Positions 26,372-34,283 of a stretch of 64,000 bases of DNA are shown one piece after another (position 1 is the first letter of the stretch; each line of letters starts with the position of its first letter). Position numbers and translations under genes: made by a program. Source of the stretch: Pseudorhodoplanes sp. (GTDB taxonomy: Bacteria; Pseudomonadota; Alphaproteobacteria; Rhizobiales; Xanthobacteraceae); the NCBI GenBank assembly GCA_019187085.1, contig JABARS010000013.1, positions 94,231-158,230 of the forward strand, given 5' to 3'. The notes below the pieces were generated by a model. That model saw nothing but the letters and a program-made list of their open reading frames with translations. It made no database searches and was not told where the DNA came from.

Positions 26372-26524
26372 TCAAACGAGGAAATAAGCCATCAGCACGA
26401 GAACGGCGGCCGTGATGATGACGCCCCATTTCGCGAGCTGCAGGAAAAGGTGATAGGTGTGCTCGTGTTCCTGATAATCGTTGCCGTCAGCAGTGCTGTA
26501 CTGGATTTCGCCGTGGTCGGCCAT
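26372..26524 (-). CDS. aa3-type cytochrome c oxidase subunit IV
   Basis: A 50-residue protein of the small bacterial aa3 oxidase subunit IV family: a short soluble N-terminus with the conserved DYQEHEHTYHLF and one membrane helix (WGVIITAAVLVLMAYFLV). This size and motif match the alphaproteobacterial family. Its neighbours here are the transhydrogenase genes, not the other oxidase genes, an arrangement that links two energy-transducing membrane enzymes. The ATG at 26524 was chosen because the upstream frame is unconserved. Confidence 0.9.
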   Translation of the reverse strand: MADHGEIQYSTADGNDYQEHEHTYHLFLQLAKWGVIITAAVLVLMAYFLV

Positions 26525-26640
26525 CGTCGTGCCCCCAGAAACGCGATCTTCGTGGCCAAACGGGTTAGCGCAACCGGGCCGCGCTTGCAACGGCTCAGCG
26601 TATCGCCAATTCGACGCAGACGGTCGCCGTCAACAGAAGG

Positions 26641-28002
26641 CTAATGCGGCGCCGGCAGGCCGGCTCCGGCGAGCGCCGCCGACTGGCGTGCCGCGACGCC
26701 GGCGATGGAGAAGTCCCCGAGCATGTCCTGGAAGAGGCGGCACCAGTTCAATTCCGCCCTCAGGTGCAGGAAGACCCCGCCAAGCCCGATCGCGGCGCGG
26801 TCCATGAAGACGAATTCGCGCGGCACCATGACCGGTCCCCTGGCCTTCAACTCCTGATGGACGCGGAAGGCTTCCCGGCGCCCGTATTCGGAGGGCTTCA
26901 CCCCGTCGGCGATCGAGCGCACCCGGTCGTCCAGCAGCGGCCCGTAGATGAAGCGGGCCCAGATATTGAGGGCGTCGATCAGCTCGCGGGTCAGATTGCG
27001 GAAGCCCCAGGTCTCGTAGGCATGCACGACGCGCTCGTCGTCGCCGGTCAGAAGGCCCCGGTAGAGATCGACCACGCCGCCGACAAAGGTCGGCGGGAAG
27101 ATGCGGATGCAGCCATAGTCGAGAAGATTGATGCCGTCCGGCGCGCCGTCCCGCGCGAACACCGTGTAGTTGCCCAGATGCGGATCGCCATGGATCACGC
27201 CGTAATGGCTGAACGGCAGCCACCAGGCGGTGAACATGGCGGTCGCCAGCCGATTGCGCACCGCGAGCGGCGCCTCCCTGTGTTCGAGCATGCGCGTGCC
27301 GTCGAGCCAGTCGAGCGTCAAAAGCCGCCCGGTCGACAGATCCGGCCAGACCCGCGGCACGCGCACGAGGTCGAGCCCACCGAGGATTTCGCGATAGAGC
27401 GCGACGTGCCGCGCCTCGCGCCGGTAATCCAGCTCCTCGCGGATGCGCTCGCTGATCTCCTTGGCGATCTCGGTCGCGTCGATCGCCGGCTCCATGCGCC
27501 GGTGCATGGCGAACAGCATCTGGAGCTGGTTGAGGTCGGCCTCCACGGCCGACTGCATGTCGGGATATTGCAGCTTGCAGGCGAGCGCATGGCCGTCGAG
27601 CGAGACCGCGCGGTGCACCTGGCCGAGCGAGGCGGCGGCGGTCGGCTGGTGCTCGAAGCTCGCAAATCTCGCCTGCCAGTCGGGCCCGAGCTCGGCGATC
27701 ATGCGCCGCTTGACGAAGGCCCAGCCCATGGGCGGCGCCTCGCTCTGCAGCTTGGCGAGTTCGGCGGTGTATTCGGCCGGGATCGCCTCGGGGATGGTGG
27801 CGAGAAGCTGCGCCACCTTCATGATCGGTCCCTTGAGGCCGCCGAGCGCCGCGCCGAGGGCGGCTGCATTCTCGCCGCGATCGAGCCCCATGCCGAAAAA
27901 GCGCGCGGCGGCGAGCCGCGCGGCAACCGCGCCGACATTGGTGCCCACCCGCGCATAGCGCGCCGCGCGGGCGGAGAAGCGGTTGCGTTCGCTGTCGGTC
28001 AT
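26641..28002 (-). CDS. ABC1/UbiB-family atypical kinase
   Basis: A 453-residue ABC1 (ADCK/AarF) protein. The family-specific block here reads KVAQLLATIPEAIPAEYTAE in the place of the KxGQ motif (Ala for Gly); the Ala-rich nucleotide loop is AAASLGQVHRA; the catalytic loop is VIHGDPHLGNY and the metal motif LLDYG. UbiB-type proteins are ATPases needed for ubiquinone biosynthesis and lipid handling. No C-terminal membrane hairpin of the classic UbiB type is evident, so it may be a soluble paralogue. Confidence 0.88.
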   Translation of the reverse strand: MTDSERNRFSARAARYARVGTNVGAVAARLAAARFFGMGLDRGENAAALGAALGGLKGPIMKVAQLLATIPEAIPAEYTAELAKLQSEAPPMGWAFVKRRMIAELGPDWQARFASFEHQPTAAASLGQVHRAVSLDGHALACKLQYPDMQSAVEADLNQLQMLFAMHRRMEPAIDATEIAKEISERIREELDYRREARHVALYREILGGLDLVRVPRVWPDLSTGRLLTLDWLDGTRMLEHREAPLAVRNRLATAMFTAWWLPFSHYGVIHGDPHLGNYTVFARDGAPDGINLLDYGCIRIFPPTFVGGVVDLYRGLLTGDDERVVHAYETWGFRNLTRELIDALNIWARFIYGPLLDDRVRSIADGVKPSEYGRREAFRVHQELKARGPVMVPREFVFMDRAAIGLGGVFLHLRAELNWCRLFQDMLGDFSIAGVAARQSAALAGAGLPAPH

Positions 28003-28168
28003 GAATCCTTGTCGCTGTCAGGCTTACAGATAGTCCGGCCGGTCCCGCAGGCAATAGTGAAGGCGCGCCGGTGCGGCAATCCGGGCCGCGCGCCGCCGCC
28101 GATGCATTTTGCCGGAACTCCTATTCCCGCGCGCGATCACGGCAGGCGGCTTGCACGCGGCCTCGCCA

Positions 28169-29089
28169 TCAATGCGTCGGCGACAATGCGCCGCCGCGTC
28201 CGAGCGCGGCATCGATTTGCGCACAGGCCGCGCGCACCTCGGCCGCCGTCGCCGGCTCCCCGCCGGCCGCGCGCACGAGCCGCGCCGCTTCCTCGACCAG
28301 TCCGCGATTGGTCTCCTCGACGCCCCACGGCCGGTCTTCGAGACCGATGCGGATGTGGCCGCCGCGCGCGACCGCGGGCGCGATCAGCGGGCGGATATCG
28401 ACGCCGAGCCCCGCCACCATCCAGGGCGCGCCGGGATCGGATTCGGCGAGAAGCTGCAGGTGCGCATCGAGATAGGCCGGGCGCGGCGGAAACCCGAAAC
28501 AGAATTCGTCGGCGAACATGAAGCGATAGACCGGCGTCGGAACGCGCGGCATCGCCCTCGCCGCGGCGGCGCCGAGCCGCAGGCAGCCGGCCTCGTAGAC
28601 CGCATAGCTCGGCCGCACGCCATATTGCGCGCCGATGCGCATGCCCTCGAGGAAATGGTCGTCGGGATTGTAATAGGTGTAGCCCGCCTGCCCGCGCGCC
28701 ACCTCGTCGAAGCGCGTGAACACCGCCGAGCCTGGATCGATGACGCCCCATTCCGCGAGGCCGTTGCGCGCAAGCCTGTCCAGATGCGCGTAGCGCTCCT
28801 TCGCCGGGCGCAGTTCGCCGGCATACCCGGAGCCGGTGATCGGCAGCGTCGGATAGACGATGGCGTCAACCCTGGCGCGGATGCCCTCGATCAGCGGCGC
28901 GTAGAGGTCGTAATCGTCCTTCTGGCGTCCGGTCGTCTCGTCATAGGCATGCAGATGGATGATGGCCGCGCCGGCCCTGGCGGCTGCGATGCCGTCGGCG
29001 ATGATCTCCGCGCGCGCGACCGGGATCGCCGGCTGGCGCTCGCGCGTCCAGGCGCCGTTGAGCGCGCATTCGATCCAGATTTTCTTCAT
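28169..29089 (-). CDS. BKACE-family beta-keto acid cleavage enzyme (DUF849)
   Basis: A 306-residue TIM-barrel enzyme of the DUF849/3-keto-5-aminohexanoate cleavage family. The start MKKIWIECALNGAWTRERQP, the zinc-site IIHLHAYDETTGRQ, and VAGLGVDIRPLIAPAVARGG with HIRIGLEDRPWG are family blocks. These enzymes split beta-keto acids with acetyl-CoA to give acetoacetate and a new CoA ester; the substrate varies with the subfamily. Its ATG at 29089 overlaps the last codons of the doc gene by 4 bp, so it may be read from the toxin-antitoxin transcript. Confidence 0.88.
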   Translation of the reverse strand: MKKIWIECALNGAWTRERQPAIPVARAEIIADGIAAARAGAAIIHLHAYDETTGRQKDDYDLYAPLIEGIRARVDAIVYPTLPITGSGYAGELRPAKERYAHLDRLARNGLAEWGVIDPGSAVFTRFDEVARGQAGYTYYNPDDHFLEGMRIGAQYGVRPSYAVYEAGCLRLGAAAARAMPRVPTPVYRFMFADEFCFGFPPRPAYLDAHLQLLAESDPGAPWMVAGLGVDIRPLIAPAVARGGHIRIGLEDRPWGVEETNRGLVEEAARLVRAAGGEPATAAEVRAACAQIDAALGRGGALSPTH

Positions 29090-29499
29090 TTCTCCGGCCG
29101 TCTCTTTCGCGCGGGCAGGTTGTCGCCGATCCACCGGGCAAAGCTCTCCTCACTCACCTCCCCGGCCGCCAACGCGATCATCATCTTGGTTGCGATCGCC
29201 GGATCAGGCGCGAACCGCACGCCGTTCTTGCGCAGGAAGACCATCATCGCCATGAATGCGATGCGCTTGTTGCCGTCCACGAAAGCGTGATTTCTCGCGA
29301 GCCCAAAAGCATATGCAGCCGCGAGCTCATGCAGACCTGCGTGCTCATATTGCCACTTGTTGCGTGGGCGCTCGAACGCGGATGCCAGCATCCCTTCGTC
29401 CCGCAATCCTGCAGCACCGCCGAAACGGCGCAACTGAATGCTGTGGATGGCGATAGCCTGCTCGTAGGTGATCCACGCCGGCTCTTTCGGCTCGGCCAT
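29086..29499 (-). CDS. doc: Doc-type toxin (Fic/Doc fold)
   Basis: A 137-residue death-on-curing protein. The Fic-fold motif is HAFVDGNKR (near residue 71), matching the Doc form HxFxDxNKR; Doc phosphorylates EF-Tu and blocks translation. The N-terminus (WITYEQAIAIHSIQLRRFGG, then GLRDEGMLASAFERPRN) is typical. It follows the AbrB-type antitoxin gene by 11 bp. The end overlaps the DUF849 gene by 4 bp. The usual Doc partner Phd is absent; the AbrB partner replaces it. Confidence 0.92.
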   Translation of the reverse strand: MAEPKEPAWITYEQAIAIHSIQLRRFGGAAGLRDEGMLASAFERPRNKWQYEHAGLHELAAAYAFGLARNHAFVDGNKRIAFMAMMVFLRKNGVRFAPDPAIATKMMIALAAGEVSEESFARWIGDNLPARKRRPEK

Positions 29500-29510
29500 A
29501 TCTCACCCGA

Positions 29511-29735
29511 TCACTTCGCCAGCGTTGCCAGCGTGTCGCGATACTCTTCCATGATCTCGTCGGCGACTTCCATCGTCCGCTCGAAATCGGGATCGTAAGG
29601 CAGGGCCTGAAATCCGCCGCCGGCAAGTTCCGTAATATGCAGCGACTGGCCGCGCTTGAGGTCGAGCCGCTGCATCAGTTCGCGCGGCAGAATGAGCCCG
29701 TCGGAATTGCCGATTTTCTTGATCTCGATCTTCAT
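29511..29735 (-). CDS. AbrB/MazE-type antitoxin, Doc partner
   Basis: A 74-residue protein with an N-terminal SpoVT-AbrB swapped-hairpin domain (IEIKKIGNSDGLILPRELMQ, then LDLKRGQSLHIT) and an acidic C-terminal helix (ERTMEVADEIMEEYRDTLAT) that would bind the toxin. It corresponds to the family of AbrB-like addiction-module antidotes paired with Doc. GAGG precedes the ATG. Two matching inverted repeats lie at 29754-29794 just upstream and are the probable autoregulatory operators. Confidence 0.9.
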   Translation of the reverse strand: MKIEIKKIGNSDGLILPRELMQRLDLKRGQSLHITELAGGGFQALPYDPDFERTMEVADEIMEEYRDTLATLAK

Positions 29736-29753
29736 GGCCGAACCTCACGCTCC

Positions 29754-29794
29754 GTTATACAAACTGTATAACACAGTTATACGGTCCGTACAAC
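29754..29794 (-). promoter_or_regulatory. Twin inverted-repeat operator and promoter of the AbrB/Doc module
   Basis: Two 19-bp inverted repeats with 5-bp spacers: GTTATAC/GTATAAC (29754-29760, 29766-29772, perfect) and GTTATAC/GTACAAC (29776-29782, 29788-29794, one mismatch). Their centres are 22 bp apart, two helical turns. On the minus strand TTGTAC (29793-29788), 17 bp, TATACA (29770-29765) makes a promoter overlaid by both repeats. Confidence 0.65.
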
Positions 29795-29800
29795 GCCGGC

Positions 29801-31693
29801 TCAGGTCCGGTCCAGCGCCTCGAGCTGGTCGATCATGCGTCCGATCAGCGACAGCCCGGTCTGCCAGAAATCCGGATCGCGCGCGTCGAGCCCGAACGGC
29901 CGCAGCAGTTCGGAATGATGCCTGGTGCCGCCGGCGGCGAGCATTGCGAGATAGCGGTCGGCAAAGCCGCGCTCGGCATGCTCGTAGACCGCATAGAGCG
30001 AATTCACCAGGCAATCGCCGAAGGCATAGGCATAGACATAGAACGGCGAATGGATGAAGTGCGGGATATAGGCCCAGAACACTTCGTAGCCGGGCTTGAG
30101 CTCGATCGCGGGGCCGAGGCTTTCGGCCTGCACCTCGAGCCAGATCTGGCCGAGCCGCGCGGCGGTGAGCTCGCCGGTCTTGCGCTCGGTATGGACCTTG
30201 CGCTCGAACGTATAGAAGGCGATCTGGCGCACCACCGTGTTGATCATGTCCTCGACCTTGGCGGCGAGCATGGCCTTGCGCTGCTTGCAGTCGGTGGTGG
30301 CGGCGAGCAGGCGCTGGAAGGTGAGCATCTCGCCGAACACGCTCGCGGTCTCCGCCAGCGTCAGCGGCGTCGGCGCCATGAGCGGACCGTTCGGCGCCGC
30401 CAGCACCTGATGCACGCCGTGGCCGAGCTCGTGCGCGAGCGTCATCACGTCGCGCGGCTTGCCCTGGTAATTGAGCAGCACGTAAGGATGCGCCGACGGC
30501 ACGGTCGGATGCGCGAACGCGCCCGGAGACTTGCCCGGCCGCACCGGCGCATCGATCCAGCGCTCGTCGAAAAAGCGCCGGGCGATGTCGGCCATGCGCG
30601 GGGAAAACGCGCCATAGGCCGAGAGCACGGTGTCGCGCGCCTCGGTCCAGCGAAACGTCCTCATCTCCACCTGCGGCAGCGGCGCATTGCGGTCCCAGGA
30701 GGCAAGTGCCTTCTTGCCGAACCATTTCGCCTTCAGCGCGTAATAGCGATGCGACAGACGCGGATAGGAGGCGCGCACCGCCGACACCAGCGCCTCGACC
30801 ACCTCGCGCTCGACGCGGTTGGACAGATGCCGCTCGTCGGCGACATCGGCAAAGCCGCGCCAGCGGTCGGAGATTTCCTTGTCCTTGGCGAGCGTGTTGG
30901 TGACGAGCGTGAACAGCCGCAGGTTCTCGGCGAAGGTCTTCGACAGCGCCTGCGCGGCCGCCTTGCGCACCTTTCCGGAACGGTCCTGCAGCAGATTGAG
31001 GGTGGGCTCGATCGCCAGCGTCCTGCCCTGCACCTCGAAACGCAGCGCGGCGATGGTCTCGTCGAACAGCCGGTTCCAGGCGGCGTAGCCGCTCACCGAC
31101 TTCTCGTGGAAAAGCTGTTCGATGCGGTCCTCGAGCTGATAGGGCTTTTCCTTGCGCACGTCCTCGACCCAGGGCCGGTAATAGGCCAGCACCGGATCGG
31201 CCATCGCCTTGTCGATCAGCGCATCGTCGATGCGGTTGAGCTCCAGCGTGAAGAACAAAAGGTGCAGCGAGATCGCGGTGATGCGCTCCTGCACGTCGCC
31301 GTAGAACTTGGCGTGGCGCGGATCGCTCGTGTTGCCGGCATAGACCAGCGAAGCATAGGAAATCACCCTGCCGAGCAGATCCTGCACCGCCTCGTAGCGG
31401 CGGATCGCCTCGGCGAGCGCGGGCCAGCCCGCGGGCGTCGCGGCATGCTCGGCGAGCCGGCCCTTGTAGTCCTTCTCGAACCCCAGGCACTCCGCCTCGC
31501 CGCGGTCGAGGTCGCGCCCGATCTCGGGGGCGTCGATGGAGGCATACAGATCGGCGAGATTCCATTCCGGCAACGCCCCGAGATCGGCGGCACGCCTAGC
31601 GGGCGTCGCGGATTTTGCGGACTTAACGGGCTTGCCGGATTTCGGCCGGGTGGAGGGTTTCCTGCGGGTCGCGGCCGTCGCTGTTCGGGGCAT
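29801..31693 (-). CDS. pepF: Oligoendopeptidase F (M3 family)
   Basis: Zinc oligopeptidase of about 630 residues that trims peptides in the cytoplasm. The zinc motif is TLAHELGHGVHQVL (HExxH) near residue 415, with the downstream Glu expected in ETASVFGEML. The N-terminal 35 residues from ATG 31693 are lysine/threonine-rich (RRKPSTRPKSGKPVKSAKS) and unlike the family core, which starts at LPEWNLADLY. An in-frame upstream start at 31768 is possible but lacks support. Divergent from the TPR-methyltransferase gene. Confidence 0.92.
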   Translation of the reverse strand: MPRTATAATRRKPSTRPKSGKPVKSAKSATPARRAADLGALPEWNLADLYASIDAPEIGRDLDRGEAECLGFEKDYKGRLAEHAATPAGWPALAEAIRRYEAVQDLLGRVISYASLVYAGNTSDPRHAKFYGDVQERITAISLHLLFFTLELNRIDDALIDKAMADPVLAYYRPWVEDVRKEKPYQLEDRIEQLFHEKSVSGYAAWNRLFDETIAALRFEVQGRTLAIEPTLNLLQDRSGKVRKAAAQALSKTFAENLRLFTLVTNTLAKDKEISDRWRGFADVADERHLSNRVEREVVEALVSAVRASYPRLSHRYYALKAKWFGKKALASWDRNAPLPQVEMRTFRWTEARDTVLSAYGAFSPRMADIARRFFDERWIDAPVRPGKSPGAFAHPTVPSAHPYVLLNYQGKPRDVMTLAHELGHGVHQVLAAPNGPLMAPTPLTLAETASVFGEMLTFQRLLAATTDCKQRKAMLAAKVEDMINTVVRQIAFYTFERKVHTERKTGELTAARLGQIWLEVQAESLGPAIELKPGYEVFWAYIPHFIHSPFYVYAYAFGDCLVNSLYAVYEHAERGFADRYLAMLAAGGTRHHSELLRPFGLDARDPDFWQTGLSLIGRMIDQLEALDRT

Positions 31694-31903
31694 GTGCTGT
31701 TCGTCGGGCAAATCGGTTGCGGGCTTTCCGATACTAATGCCGGATTCAGTGTGGCGAGGGAATGGCAATCGGTGTCAGGTGCGCGCTCCGAGCCGTCAGG
31801 CGACAGGCGGCTTCTAAAGCGGCACACGATCGCGTAAATTCCGGCGCCATCGTTCCGGGCCGGCCGTCTCCCTCGGCCCTCGGACGTCAATCAGGGACCG
31901 ATC

Positions 31904-34168
31904 ATGAACCGCAGGGAACGGCGCGCCGCGGCCAAGCGGGGCCAGCCGACCAGCCCGCATTCCGCCGCGATGCTCGGCACGGCGTTCCGCCACCACGAAG
32001 CCGGCTCGCTCGCCGACGCCGAAATGCTTTATCGCGACGTGCTGTCCACGGAGCCGCGCAACGTGTCGGCGCTGCATCTGCTCGGCGTGCTGCTGCATCA
32101 GACCGGCCGTAACGAGGATGCGGTCAGGCTGATCCAGAAGGCGATCGGCATCGATCCGCGCGTGCCGGATTTCCATTTCAATCTGGCCGCCGTACTGCGC
32201 GCCATGCGCCGCCTGCCGGAAGCCGAAGCCGCGTATGCGAAAGCGGCCGCGCTCAAGCCCGATTATGCCGACGCGCATTTCGAGCTCGGCAACCTCAAGG
32301 CGGCGCAGGGCAAGTTCGCCGAGGCCGCGGCGAGCTTCGAACGGGCTGCCGCCATCGATCCGGATCATCCCGGATATCTGAACAATCTCGGCCTCGCGCT
32401 GCGCGAACTCGGCAAGGCCGACGACGCGCTGGCGCAGTGGCAGCGCGTGGCGGCGCTGCGTCCCGATTATCACCTCGCGCACATGAATCTCGGCCTCGCG
32501 CACAAGGCGCGCGGCGATCTTCCCGCCGCCGAGGCGAGCCTGCGCCAGGCGGTGCGGCTCAAGCCCGACAACAACGAGGCGGCGCTGCATCTTACGACGC
32601 TCCTCGTCGCGCTCGGGAAAAGCGCGGACGCTCTGCCGCTGCGCGACATCGTCGCGCGCGCAGTGTCGGAACCGTGGCTGCGACCGCTCAGTTTCGAGCC
32701 CGTTCCCGCGGCGATACTCAAGGCCGACCCGCTCATTCGGGACGGTATCGAGCAAACCCTGAAATACTGGCCGCAGATGCTGCCGATCACGATGCTGACG
32801 GCCGAGAAGGGCGTGGCCGCGCTTGCCTCGAACCCGCTTCTGATCGCTTTTCTCGAAAGCGGTCCGATGACGGACACCGCGCTGGAATGCTACGTGACGG
32901 CGCTGAGGCATGCGTTGCTCGACGAAGCCCGCCGCGCCACGCCGGAAGCCGGACCGCCTGCCGCCGAACTTGCGTTCTATTGCGCCATCGCCAGGCAATG
33001 TTTCGCGAATGAATACGTGTTTGCTTTCAACGCGCCCGAGGAGGCGATAGCGAACGAGTTGCGCGAGCGCATTTCGTCTGCGCTGAGAAGCGGCGATGCC
33101 ATTGCGCCCGTCTGGATCGCCGCCGTCGCCTCCTGTCTGCCGCTGCGCACGCTTGCGGATACGGACGCCATGCTGCAACGACAATGGCCGGAACCGGTGC
33201 GCGCCCTCCTGGTGCAGCAGATTGTGGAACCGCGCGAAGAAGACGAATTGAGCAAGACGCTTGCGGTGCTGACTGCGATCAGCTCCGGCGTGTCGAGCGA
33301 TGTCCGGGAGCAGTACGAGCAGAATCCCTATCCGCGATGGGTCAAGACATCGCCGCCGCCCGCGCCGCTGTCCGTTGACGATTTCCTGAAACGGAATTTT
33401 CCGCAGGCCCGTTTCGATCCATTCGCACCCAAGGACGGTGTCGATATCCTGGTTGCCGGTTGCGGCACCGGCCTGCATCCGACCATAAGCGCGCGCCGGC
33501 ACCCGGGCGCACGCGTCCTCGCCGTCGACATCAGCCGGGCGAGCCTCGCCTATGCGGCACGCAAGGCACGCGAACTATCGCTCGACAACATCCGTTTCGC
33601 GCAAGCCGACATCCTCAACCTCGCGGACATCGACGAGACGTTCGACATCGTCGAGGCGGTCGGCGTGCTGCATCACCTCGCCGATCCGTGGGAAGGCTGG
33701 CGCACGCTGATCCATCTGCTGCGTCCGCGCGGATTTATGCTGGTCGGACTCTACAGCGACCTCGCGCGGCGGAACGTGGCGGCGGCCCGCCAATACGTGA
33801 AAAGCGGAAACTATCAGCCGGACGTCCAGGGGGTACGCGCGCTTCGGCAGGCCGTCATTCGGCAGCCCGAGGGCTCCGCGCTGCATTCAATGACCCGCTT
33901 CATCGATTTCTACAGCATCAGCGGCTGCCGCGATCTCGTCTTCCATGTGCAGGAGCAGCGCACGAGCCTGCCCGAGATCGAAAAATTCCTCACCGACAAC
34001 GGGCTTGCTGTCATCGGCCTGCAGGTCGATGCGCCGGTGCGCGCAGCCTATGCCCGCCGCTTCCCGGACGATCCGGCGATGACCAGCCTCGCCAACTGGC
34101 ACGTGTTCGAGAGCGAGAACCCCGACACCTTCGCCAGCATGTACAATATGTGGCTGCAGAAGCGCTGA
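31904..34168 (+). CDS. TPR protein fused to a SAM-dependent methyltransferase
   Basis: A 754-residue two-part protein. Residues 20-235 contain about six tetratricopeptide repeats (for example HLLGVLLHQTGRNEDAVRLI and NNLGLALRELGKADDALAQW). A middle helical region (about 240-480) carries no motif I know, apart from EQYEQNPYPRWVK just ahead of the methyltransferase. The class I fold starts near residue 513 with ILVAGCGTGLHP, then AVDISRASLAYAARKA, FAQADILNL and EAVGVLHHLADPWEGW. The substrate is unknown; TPRs suggest a protein or a large complex. Bicistronic links are not evident. Confidence 0.85.
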   Translation: MNRRERRAAAKRGQPTSPHSAAMLGTAFRHHEAGSLADAEMLYRDVLSTEPRNVSALHLLGVLLHQTGRNEDAVRLIQKAIGIDPRVPDFHFNLAAVLRAMRRLPEAEAAYAKAAALKPDYADAHFELGNLKAAQGKFAEAAASFERAAAIDPDHPGYLNNLGLALRELGKADDALAQWQRVAALRPDYHLAHMNLGLAHKARGDLPAAEASLRQAVRLKPDNNEAALHLTTLLVALGKSADALPLRDIVARAVSEPWLRPLSFEPVPAAILKADPLIRDGIEQTLKYWPQMLPITMLTAEKGVAALASNPLLIAFLESGPMTDTALECYVTALRHALLDEARRATPEAGPPAAELAFYCAIARQCFANEYVFAFNAPEEAIANELRERISSALRSGDAIAPVWIAAVASCLPLRTLADTDAMLQRQWPEPVRALLVQQIVEPREEDELSKTLAVLTAISSGVSSDVREQYEQNPYPRWVKTSPPPAPLSVDDFLKRNFPQARFDPFAPKDGVDILVAGCGTGLHPTISARRHPGARVLAVDISRASLAYAARKARELSLDNIRFAQADILNLADIDETFDIVEAVGVLHHLADPWEGWRTLIHLLRPRGFMLVGLYSDLARRNVAAARQYVKSGNYQPDVQGVRALRQAVIRQPEGSALHSMTRFIDFYSISGCRDLVFHVQEQRTSLPEIEKFLTDNGLAVIGLQVDAPVRAAYARRFPDDPAMTSLANWHVFESENPDTFASMYNMWLQKR

Positions 34169-34192
34169 GGCCGCCCGGCGCCGCGGGGCCGT

Positions 34193-34207
34193 TTACACCC
34201 CGTTAAG
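34193..34207 (+). promoter_or_regulatory. CtrA-like box ahead of the NtrC-type regulator
   Basis: TTTA-N7-TTAA (34193-34196 and 34204-34207), one base off the TTAA-N7-TTAA consensus of the alphaproteobacterial cell-cycle regulator CtrA. It lies 77 bp ahead of the regulator ATG. Short motif, so chance occurrence is possible. Confidence 0.3.
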
Positions 34208-34283
34208 GCAATCGGCGCCTAATGCCCCGAATCGGCACACCGTCCGTCGCCGCGTCGCGCCCTCAAGCGCCGGGAGTGAAGTC

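Noticed and set aside
23204..26644. A 1,146-codon open frame on the plus strand
   Set aside because: Antisense of the whole pnt operon; His/Arg/Asp-rich, no domain, no ribosome-binding site.
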